From assembly GCA_019894655.1 (NCBI GenBank), contig JAGXNZ010000091.1, positions 1 through 10,690 of the forward strand: DNA of 10,690 nt. The letters run 5' to 3'. How positions within the stretch are numbered: the first letter of the stretch is position 1; every line of letters begins with the position of its first letter. The translations under genes were made by a program, and so were the position numbers. Under the pieces are notes generated by a model that saw only the letters and a list, made by a program, of their open reading frames with translations, was not told where the DNA came from and searched no databases. Positions 5,490 to 10,690 of the stretch are shown one piece after another. Source of the stretch: Promethearchaeota archaeon (GTDB lineage Archaea > Asgardarchaeota > Lokiarchaeia > Sigynarchaeales > SOKP01).

Positions 5490-6785
5490 TTACGTTAAAA
5501 TTAAAGTATAAACTATAGTATATCCTAGAATAATGATAAAGTGAAGCGTTGCGAAAAGCGCACCATTTTTGAGTAAGCGCGTGTAATCTAGATTCACCAC
5601 CTTATATTTTTTTGCCAACGAGAGGGTGAGAAGATCACACGCTGACCCTTGCGGTAAAAAGTTACCAGCCATATTAACTCCACCTATGAAGGCTATGATG
5701 ATCGGATTGGGAAAGAATCCTTTGCCTACGATAGCAGAAAAAATCGGTAGGAGGATAATGGTAACTGGCGTCCCTGCAAGAATTGCAGACAAGAAAGATG
5801 ATAGGCCTAAAGTAATCAGTACGGCCAGAAAAATGTTGTCGTTTACCACGCTAAGAAGTCCAGTAGAGATTAACTCCGATAAACCAAAAAATGATAAAGA
5901 ATTCGAAAGAATAAACAAAATTGCAAAGACAATGATGATTTTCCACTCAATTTCGTTCTTCAGATCAGAGAAATTAGACTTTTTTGAGTGAATAAGCAGA
6001 AAAATTGCTGCAGATACGAGCGCGACAAGCGCGGGATTAAATCCTAAAATCATTAACGCAAAAGAGGCTAGAATTACGATAACTGTCGTTAAAAAATACA
6101 ATTTATTTTCTATAACAATTCCAGGGTCGAGCACTGATAAGAGGATCTTTTTGTTTTTTTCCGTTGGTGGTTCCTCCTTCCTTATTATAAACCAATCCAT
6201 TAAAACGATAGTAGAAATTAGCGTTATCAGATATAAAATACCCATATTGGCTAGATACTCGCCAAAACCCCACCCAAATTCCTCACCGATTATCAAATTT
6301 TTTAAACTTGATACAGGTGTGAGAATTGCGCCAATGTTTATTGTGATGGTCATCCCCATCATATAACTCCCAGCAGGGATCTCTAAAGCTCGACACGTCC
6401 TGAAGATGAGAGGGACTAATAGCAACGAAAGGGTTAAATCTTCTATAAAAGCAACTACAGTGCCTGTAAACAAGCAAATCATATAAAAAAACAACCTATT
6501 GTCTCCTTTTGTAATATGGATTAATTTGATTGCCACATAATCTAAAACGCGATTACGAGTAGCAAAATAGATGATTATTTGCATGGCGAATATGAAGATT
6601 AGCGCGTTAAAATTGATGAAACCAACGATTTCTGCCTCTGAAACGCCACCAAACGTAAGCATTGAAACCACCGCAATGGCTCCTATGATTAAAGCAATTG
6701 GAAAGTAATCGATCTTTTGTTGAGAAAAAAATGCCATCAAAATGGCAAATAAAACCAAGATCAACAGTATCGCGGGTAAGTTCAT
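5490..6785 (-). CDS. Ion transporter of the CitMHS/ArsB/NhaD type (IT superfamily)
   Basis: A 431-residue polytopic protein with about 10-12 hydrophobic segments in two inverted-repeat-like halves, as expected for the ion-transporter superfamily. The first half has FIEDLTLSLLLVPL (113-126) and then NIGAILTPVSSLKNLIIG (150-167). These occupy the places of the FLDN-VT-LLL-P and NIGG-T-IGD-NI-IG motifs of ArsB/NhaD/P-protein relatives. The second half repeats the scheme with SAILAGTPVTIILLPIF (333-349) and NMAGNFLPQGSACDLL (371-386). The loop at about 203-225 is charged and likely cytoplasmic. The usual DN pair in the first re-entrant region is ED here. Candidate substrates include arsenite, Na+/H+ or a dicarboxylate, and the sequence does not decide. 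No ars regulator or reductase is nearby. The ATG at 6785 is about 27 bases from a TATA box, suggesting a leaderless message. Confidence 0.85.
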   Translation of the reverse strand: MNLPAILLILVLFAILMAFFSQQKIDYFPIALIIGAIAVVSMLTFGGVSEAEIVGFINFNALIFIFAMQIIIYFATRNRVLDYVAIKLIHITKGDNRLFFYMICLFTGTVVAFIEDLTLSLLLVPLIFRTCRALEIPAGSYMMGMTITINIGAILTPVSSLKNLIIGEEFGWGFGEYLANMGILYLITLISTIVLMDWFIIRKEEPPTEKNKKILLSVLDPGIVIENKLYFLTTVIVILASFALMILGFNPALVALVSAAIFLLIHSKKSNFSDLKNEIEWKIIIVFAILFILSNSLSFFGLSELISTGLLSVVNDNIFLAVLITLGLSSFLSAILAGTPVTIILLPIFSAIVGKGFFPNPIIIAFIGGVNMAGNFLPQGSACDLLTLSLAKKYKVVNLDYTRLLKNGALFATLHFIIILGYTIVYTLILT

Positions 6786-6805
6786 TACATAAAAAAGAAT
6801 GGTTT

Positions 6806-6817
6806 CTATATAAAAAA
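6806..6817 (-). promoter_or_regulatory. TATA box of the transporter gene
   Basis: The minus strand reads TTTTTTATATAG, centred about 26 bases before the ATG at 6785. This is the spacing expected if transcription starts at the initiation codon. No ribosome-site match lies between. The next stretch to 7047 holds the promoter of the downstream plus-strand gene and nothing else I can support. Confidence 0.5.
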
Positions 6818-6980
6818 GTATCTCTTTTATGAGAATCCCTCAACATATTGTTATTAGATCCTTTTGTTCAGCCTCCTGCAGCTAAATCAGACAAACTAGG
6901 TTTACTTTTTTTACTCACTATCATTCAACCAATTTTAATTTTGCTAGATTCAAATGTAACTATTAATTCTTATGCTGCTA

Positions 6981-6990
6981 TTATATATAA
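6981..6990 (+). promoter_or_regulatory. TATA box of the small membrane protein / fpg cluster
   Basis: TTATATATAA followed by AGTTTAAA lies about 60 bases before the ATG at 7048. It predicts a start near 7010 and a leader of about 35-40 bases. It is the clearest promoter for the plus-strand series that begins at 7048. Confidence 0.5.
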
Positions 6991-7047
6991 AGTTTAAAAC
7001 ACAATAATTAATATTCAATCGTTAAACATCAAAATAGGAAATAAAAA

Positions 7048-7434
7048 ATGGTTGTATTGATTGCAGCTATAATCGCTGTTGTCGTTTTTGTGGTAATGAG
7101 CGTTTTTCAGTTACTACTGGCACTAGGATTACCTTTGGGTAAACTCGCTTATGGAGGAAAGTATGAAAAACTTCCTACTAACATGAGGATAATGAGTCTT
7201 GTTGCTATTGGAATATTTGCTTTGGGATCAATTTCAGTGTTAGAGCGAGCTGGGATAATAACAATCTTTAACGATCCAATTTTTACTCTGGTAGTCGTTT
7301 GGGTTATAGCTGTATATTTAGCTTTTAATACTTTGTTAAACGCGATTTGGAAAAGTAAACAAGAAAAGCTCATAATGACTCCCCTATCATTAATTTCGGC
7401 CATATGTTGTTTCATAGTTGCGATATTAGAATAA
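7048..7434 (+). CDS. Small four-helix membrane protein, unknown function
   Basis: A 128-residue hydrophobic protein with four predicted membrane helices at about 3-28, 48-66, 78-100 and 110-127. A conserved-looking loop, LGLPLGKLAYGGKYEKLP (26-43), follows helix 1, and a LERAG turn (65-69) follows helix 2. I recall similar small proteins with a G-LAYGGK-x-LP loop in Bacillota and archaea annotated only as hypothetical membrane proteins. No catalytic motif, signal peptide or transporter signature is visible. It lies 27 bases upstream of fpg on the same strand, so the two may share a message from the box at about 6985. A functional link to DNA repair is not implied. Confidence 0.75.
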   Translation: MVVLIAAIIAVVVFVVMSVFQLLLALGLPLGKLAYGGKYEKLPTNMRIMSLVAIGIFALGSISVLERAGIITIFNDPIFTLVVVWVIAVYLAFNTLLNAIWKSKQEKLIMTPLSLISAICCFIVAILE

Positions 7435-7461
7435 ATGAATCTAATATAAACCGTTTTAACC

Positions 7462-8241
7462 ATGCCAGAACTTCCAGAAGTAGAAACTTTCAAAAGATAC
7501 TTGGATAAGACATCCTTAAAGCAAACGATTAAAGAAATTCAAGTTATGGACAAGAGAATTTTAGATACCGAAGAGATTAATTTAAAAAAATTGGTAAATG
7601 GTAAGCGATTTGAATCGTCCACGCGCCATGGGAAGTATCTATTTGTTCATCTCAAGCCAGGATATCTTATACTACACTTTGGAATGAGTGGAGATTTAGA
7701 TTATTATGATGCAAAAAAAGAACTCCCTAAATTCAGTAAAGTTATATTTCATTTTAATAGCGGCTTTAATTTATCCTATATCTCCATTAGAATGTTCGGA
7801 AAAATATCTATCGCTAATTCAATTAAGGAATTTATTGAAAACAAAAAATTAGGGCCAGACGCCTACAAAATGTCCCTTGAAGAATTTCAAGAAGCTATAC
7901 AGAGGAGAAGCGCTATCGCTAAAAACGCGCTATTAAATCAAAGTTTTATTGCTGGAGTCGGTAATATCTATTCTGACGAAATTTTGTTCAGGACAAAAAT
8001 ACACCCTAAAACTAACATTAATTCGTTAAGTGATAGTAAAGTAAAAGAATTGTTTATTAATATTAAAGAAGTTTTAGAATATGGGATAAAGAAAAAGGGC
8101 GATTTAAGCACATATTCTACCGAATTATTAATTCCACATCGCAATAAAGAAGAAAAATGCCCGATTTGCAATAGTAAGATTACCCGTTTTGAAGTTTCAG
8201 GACGCCATGGGTTTTTTTGTTCATCTTGTCAAATTCTATAA
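7462..8241 (+). CDS. mutM: Formamidopyrimidine-DNA glycosylase (Fpg/MutM)
   Basis: A 259-residue bifunctional base-excision enzyme that removes 8-oxoguanine and formamidopyrimidines and nicks the abasic site. The N-terminus MPELPEVET carries the catalytic Pro2, exposed after Met removal, and Glu3. Lys58 is in RHGKYLF. The base-void-filling residues are Met75 (FGMSG), Arg110 and Phe112 (IRMFG). The helix-two-turn-helix LLNQSFIAGVGNIYSDEILF (157-176) includes Asn168. The C-terminal zinc finger is complete: Cys233-x2-Cys236-x16-Cys253-x2-Cys256, with Arg248 in SGRHGFF. The numbering and spacing parallel bacterial Fpg closely, and every active-site residue I can check is present, so it should be functional. 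The start is fixed by the obligatory MPELPE. Such an enzyme is unusual in archaea, which mostly use OGG/AGOG, and suggests bacterial ancestry. It may be co-transcribed with the small membrane protein before it. Confidence 0.95.
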   Translation: MPELPEVETFKRYLDKTSLKQTIKEIQVMDKRILDTEEINLKKLVNGKRFESSTRHGKYLFVHLKPGYLILHFGMSGDLDYYDAKKELPKFSKVIFHFNSGFNLSYISIRMFGKISIANSIKEFIENKKLGPDAYKMSLEEFQEAIQRRSAIAKNALLNQSFIAGVGNIYSDEILFRTKIHPKTNINSLSDSKVKELFINIKEVLEYGIKKKGDLSTYSTELLIPHRNKEEKCPICNSKITRFEVSGRHGFFCSSCQIL

Positions 8242-8300
8242 GGAATTGAATAACTTATGTATCTCAAAAAAGTAATTAATTAAAAGATTAGATATTAAAA

Positions 8301-9041
8301 ATGACTGAAAATATTGATCGCAAAATCTGGGAAGAAAATTCTTGGACGAATCAAGCAAGTAAAATTATTGAAGGGCTGGGTAAATTTCCAACCGATTCAA
8401 AGATTACTATAATACTGAGACATTCGCAAAGATACGAGCCAAAATTAGTTAATGAAAATGATCTAAAAGAGGCAAATATGGAATTAACTCCACTAGGACA
8501 AGAAATTGCTAAAAATCTTGGCGGAAATCTACCAAAAGATAGGTATATTCGATTATTTCATAGCCCAAGCAACCGTTGTAAAGTGACTGCTCAGAAAATC
8601 TACCAGGGATTCAAAGAAGTAAACGGAAAGGGAAATTTTATCGGAGAATGTAATGCTTTATATGGTATTGGAATAAACTCTCAATCATATTTGGACGAAT
8701 TCAATACTTATAAAGATTACCAAGTTATCCTTCGTTATTTAGCAGGCGTTTATTCACCAGATCTATGGCCTCCAGCACATATCTTCTATCAAAGAAGTGG
8801 TGAACAAATTTGGAGCCAAATAGAGAGCATTTCTGAAGGTGGTATCAATATCTTCGTTACCCATGATTTTCATACAATGATTTTTAGATTTGGATGGTTT
8901 GGTCTTCCTCCCGATGAGCGCTGGATAGACTATCTCGGAGGATTTGTATTTTCAATTTTGGAGAACCATATATTACTGTTAGATTACGGCAAATTAATCA
9001 AACTTGGAATCCCATATTGGTGGGAAAATAGAAAAATATAA
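8301..9041 (+). CDS. Histidine phosphatase superfamily (PGAM-like) protein
   Basis: A 246-residue soluble protein. The catalytic motif LRHSQR (39-44) provides the phospho-accepting His41 with Arg40 and Arg44. LTPLGQ (62-67) is the usual helix start. SPSNRCKVTAQ (88-98) gives the second phosphate-binding Arg92, and VTHD (186-189) supplies the second pocket His188. Glu117 in GECNALYG is a candidate proton donor. The set is complete, so phosphatase or mutase activity is plausible, but the substrate is unknown. The aromatic C-terminus (IPYWWENRKI) and the insertion around 122-165 are unlike small SixA or CobC proteins. It follows fpg by 59 bases without a clear ribosome site, either as a third operon member or from its own weak A/T box. 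Downstream it converges on the DUF998-like gene with only 41 bases between, including T-rich sequence. Confidence 0.85.
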   Translation: MTENIDRKIWEENSWTNQASKIIEGLGKFPTDSKITIILRHSQRYEPKLVNENDLKEANMELTPLGQEIAKNLGGNLPKDRYIRLFHSPSNRCKVTAQKIYQGFKEVNGKGNFIGECNALYGIGINSQSYLDEFNTYKDYQVILRYLAGVYSPDLWPPAHIFYQRSGEQIWSQIESISEGGINIFVTHDFHTMIFRFGWFGLPPDERWIDYLGGFVFSILENHILLLDYGKLIKLGIPYWWENRKI

Positions 9042-9082
9042 TTTAATTTATTTGAGGCTTTATTTTCTTTAATAGGAGTTAT

Positions 9083-9691
9083 TTAGTTAACCAGAAATAC
9101 CATCAGACCGAGAACAAAGTAGTAGAGTTCATACGGAGTGACCCCTAATCTTTCGAGTAAACCCCTGTATTTACTTTTTACGAATATACCTGAGATAATT
9201 ATGAGAATTAAAGAAACTATAGCTGAAATGAGCGAAAATGTAGCAAAAACACTCCAGACTACTACTAACTGTAATCGAAGCCATAATGCTACCATCCCTG
9301 CAATGGTTAATATTCCCGATGCAGCCACAAGGATTATATGCATTTTTCCCCTGTAAGTCTTTATTTCACCCCCCTCATCAAGAGGGAAAAAGAAAGCAAC
9401 GAGTACTCCTAAAATTGAGCTAACAACAAGTAAAATAGGTCCTACAATTGAACCTCCTACATCGTTTATACCCTCATGTAATCCAAGATAAAACAAAAAC
9501 AATAGAACGCTAGAAGTTATCATGAAAGATTGAGCTAAGCGTCTCTTACGAGCGCCAACTGCAAACAGTGAACTTATGTCATCTCGAATATGACTATACT
9601 CCCACTGTAAATTGCCACAATAAACCCACATCGCAGTATATACGATTGGACTAAGCATTCCACAAATTGCCAAAATTTGAAATATAATCAT
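9083..9691 (-). CDS. DUF998-like integral membrane protein
   Basis: A 202-residue protein with about six membrane helices (roughly 3-25, 55-72, 83-102, 116-137, 143-169, 187-201). After helix 1 it carries EYSHIRDDISSLFAVGARKR (31-50), the loop typical of DUF998 (Y-S/H-I/L-R-D-x-IS-L-A-G-A). FFPLDEGGE (101-109) and the H118 of GKMH lie where family members have FP-D-GG and a helix-starting His. No enzymatic function is established for this family. The gene is transcribed away from the DUF4386-like gene across 278 bases, and convergent with the histidine phosphatase gene. A box at 9711-9725 suggests a leaderless message. The family call is from pattern memory; the gene itself is certain. Confidence 0.8.
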   Translation of the reverse strand: MIIFQILAICGMLSPIVYTAMWVYCGNLQWEYSHIRDDISSLFAVGARKRRLAQSFMITSSVLLFLFYLGLHEGINDVGGSIVGPILLVVSSILGVLVAFFFPLDEGGEIKTYRGKMHIILVAASGILTIAGMVALWLRLQLVVVWSVFATFSLISAIVSLILIIISGIFVKSKYRGLLERLGVTPYELYYFVLGLMVFLVN

Positions 9692-9703
9692 ACGTTTTTT
9701 GTA

Positions 9704-9808
9704 ATGTCCTTAAAATTAAAACTTTACCTTCAATTAACATTATTTTATGAGAAAATTATAATTGATAATACTTACTTAACAAAATTAGGAGAAGATACTG
9801 CTTCATAG
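9704..9808 (+). CDS. Doubtful short ORF (34 residues) upstream of the DUF4386-like gene
   Basis: An ATG at 9704 opens a 34-codon frame ending in TAG (9806-9808). The peptide includes FYEKIIIDNTYLTKLGED (14-31), which has a natural-looking composition. The same frame continues past the TAG with ERFIEYLRFL, another TAG (9839-9841) and IAPLRENNLLK to a TAA (9875-9877). No ribosome site precedes the ATG. It may be a decayed gene fragment, a small protein, or chance. Confidence 0.2.
   Translation: MSLKLKLYLQLTLFYEKIIIDNTYLTKLGEDTAS
9711..9725 (-). promoter_or_regulatory. Candidate TATA box of the DUF998-like gene
   Basis: The minus strand reads AAAGTTTTAATTTTA, centred about 26 bases before the ATG at 9691, consistent with a leaderless start. 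It is A/T rich but not a close consensus match. Confidence 0.3.
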
Positions 9809-9916
9809 GAAAGATTCATAGAATACTTAAGGTTTTTATAGATTGCACCACTGAGAGAAAATAATTTGTTAAAGTAATTCTAGTCGTGAAAGAATATGGC
9901 GGTAGAACAAAACTGT

Positions 9917-9927
9917 CTTTTTAAAAC
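9917..9927 (+). promoter_or_regulatory. Candidate TATA box of the DUF4386-like gene
   Basis: CTTTTTAAAAC lies about 45-53 bases before the ATG at 9970. A start near 9948 would give a leader of about 22 bases that contains the GGAGGG site. Another box (TTTTTATAG, 9833-9841) farther upstream is an alternative with a leader over 100 bases. Confidence 0.35.
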
Positions 9928-9957
9928 TAAAATGGTGAAGAAAATGAAGATTAAATT

Positions 9958-9963
9958 GGAGGG
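9958..9963 (+). promoter_or_regulatory. Shine-Dalgarno site of the DUF4386-like gene
   Basis: GGAGGG lies six bases before the ATG at 9970. It selects that start over the in-frame ATG at 9982 (MRLSGF). Confidence 0.7.
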
Positions 9964-9969
9964 TTCCCT

Positions 9970-10644
9970 ATGATTATCGAAATGAGGCTATCTGGTTTTC
10001 TATTTCTGTTTATCTTGGTTTTACAAATTGCAATGGCAGCATTTGGTTACATATTAGAACCAACTCCGAAGCATTATGAATCAGACGCTAAGCTGATAAA
10101 GTTTAACGAATATCCAAAAAAATTTCAAATAGGCGTCGTATTAGCGCTTATAGAACATTTTAGCGTCATTACACTTCCTATAATGTTGTTTCTTGCTTTT
10201 AGTCAGTATAACATAATACTTGGAATTTTTTGGGCCATCTTTCGAATAGCAGAAGGCGCGATCCAAGTCTATATTGAAAAAGACTACTGGGGGCTTCTCG
10301 ATATAGCAAAAAAATACTCAGTTACTAGTGGTACGGAGAAAAATTCGTTGCGTGATTCATATCGTAGCATTCTCCAAACAAAAAGCACTAGATTCGCATT
10401 TGCGATGATCTTCTGGTCCATTGGTACACTCGCATTTTCAATCCTACTTGTTACCTATGAAGTGGTACCCCCATTCATAGGATGGATAGGAATTGTTGCC
10501 ACCATTCCCGTAGGCATCGGTAATGTGATGAAACTGGTAAAACCTAACATTAAATTCTTTGAACTCCTGTCATCTATCGGCGGCCTGTTGCCGATTATAT
10601 TTGAAGTACTCATCGGAGGATGGTTACTGTTCTTTTCACAATAA
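9970..10644 (+). CDS. DUF4386-like integral membrane protein
   Basis: A 224-residue protein with about six membrane helices (roughly 8-28, 53-77, 80-100, 142-163, 166-185, 200-222). Between helices 3 and 4 lies a soluble charged stretch (103-140). FRIAEGAIQV (91-100) matches the R-x-x-EG motif that DUF4386 proteins carry in the third helix region. PPFIGWIGIVA (167-177) matches their P-x-x-x-GW-G-x-x-A motif. The function of the family is unknown. The start is set by GGAGGG six bases upstream. A short frame ending in TGA at 9971-9973 overlaps the start by ATGA, which could allow translational coupling if that peptide is made. It lies next to, and divergent from, another multi-helix protein of unknown role. 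Confidence 0.8.
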   Translation: MIIEMRLSGFLFLFILVLQIAMAAFGYILEPTPKHYESDAKLIKFNEYPKKFQIGVVLALIEHFSVITLPIMLFLAFSQYNIILGIFWAIFRIAEGAIQVYIEKDYWGLLDIAKKYSVTSGTEKNSLRDSYRSILQTKSTRFAFAMIFWSIGTLAFSILLVTYEVVPPFIGWIGIVATIPVGIGNVMKLVKPNIKFFELLSSIGGLLPIIFEVLIGGWLLFFSQ

Positions 10645-10654
10645 GAGCTAATGT

Positions 10655-10667
10655 TTAATTTATATAC
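10655..10667 (+). promoter_or_regulatory. Possible promoter at the right edge
   Basis: TTAATTTATATAC follows the DUF4386-like stop and resembles an archaeal TATA box facing rightward. It would drive a gene beyond the window. This cannot be confirmed from here. Confidence 0.25.
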
Positions 10668-10690
10668 GATACTAACTAAGATAATAAAAA

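Noticed and set aside
5626..5991. Plus-strand 121-codon frame opposite the transporter
   Set aside because: It is antisense to conserved transporter motifs and its composition is that of a reverse-complement shadow.
6868..6924. An 18-residue minus-strand micro-frame ending in LSDLAAGG, reminiscent of a peptide precursor
   Set aside because: There is no ribosome site at proper spacing and no modifying enzyme or transporter for peptides nearby. A frame this short is common by chance.
7149..7493. Minus-strand 114-codon frame opposite the small membrane protein and the fpg start
   Set aside because: The plus strand encodes a coherent four-helix protein and the diagnostic Fpg N-terminus here. 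The antisense frame has no recognisable feature.
1..10690. CRISPR arrays, insertion sequences, integrase attachment sites or defence operons
   Set aside because: No regularly spaced repeats, transposase or integrase motifs, or known defence domains were seen anywhere in the window.

Overview
This is an AT-rich, mixed-strand chromosomal segment that reads as archaeal. Several genes are preceded by A/T-rich TATA-like boxes at archaeal spacing. Two genes carry strong GAGGTGA/GGAGGG ribosome sites, while others look leaderless. Two minus-strand genes end in oligo-T tracts of the kind archaeal RNA polymerase uses to stop. A 289-residue protein at 4066-4935 has an N-terminal region resembling the longin/roadblock-like domains expanded in Asgard archaea. 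I therefore favour an Asgard (Loki/Heimdall-like) genome, but this is inference. No rRNA, tRNA, CRISPR array, transposase or phage gene was seen.

Layout. Positions 1-426 (minus) hold the N-terminal half of an NADP-type short-chain dehydrogenase that runs off the window. Positions 577-1737 (minus) encode a two-helix membrane protein with two tandem RCK/TrkA-N domains, a channel-like protein without a TVGYG filter. Positions 1892-2356 (minus) are a universal stress protein. It is divergent, across a palindrome-bearing intergenic region, from a PF12831-type FAD oxidoreductase (2543-3946). The longin-like protein follows at 4066-4935.

Positions 4936-5489 are the oddest stretch. The C-terminal half of a VOC (glyoxalase/dioxygenase-fold) protein lies on the plus strand at 5251-5457 with no start. 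A plausible detached VOC N-terminus (MKQIKELDHI) lies at 4952-4981. Between them sits a minus-strand 90-codon ORF flanked by a 9-bp imperfect direct repeat. This looks like a broken gene.

Positions 5490-6785 (minus) are a CitMHS/ArsB/NhaD-type ion transporter. On the plus strand, 7048-9041 hold a small four-helix membrane protein, an intact bacterial-type formamidopyrimidine-DNA glycosylase (Fpg/MutM) and a histidine-phosphatase-family protein, possibly co-transcribed. The window closes with two divergent polytopic membrane proteins, DUF998-like (9083-9691, minus) and DUF4386-like (9970-10644, plus).

The genes do not form an obvious single pathway. They look like a housekeeping/accessory mixture of stress response (USP, Fpg), ion handling (RCK protein, transporter), redox enzymes and membrane proteins of unknown function. 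I did not find a convincing new multi-gene system. The best leads are the disrupted VOC locus, the filterless double-RCK protein and the presence of Fpg in a probable archaeon.
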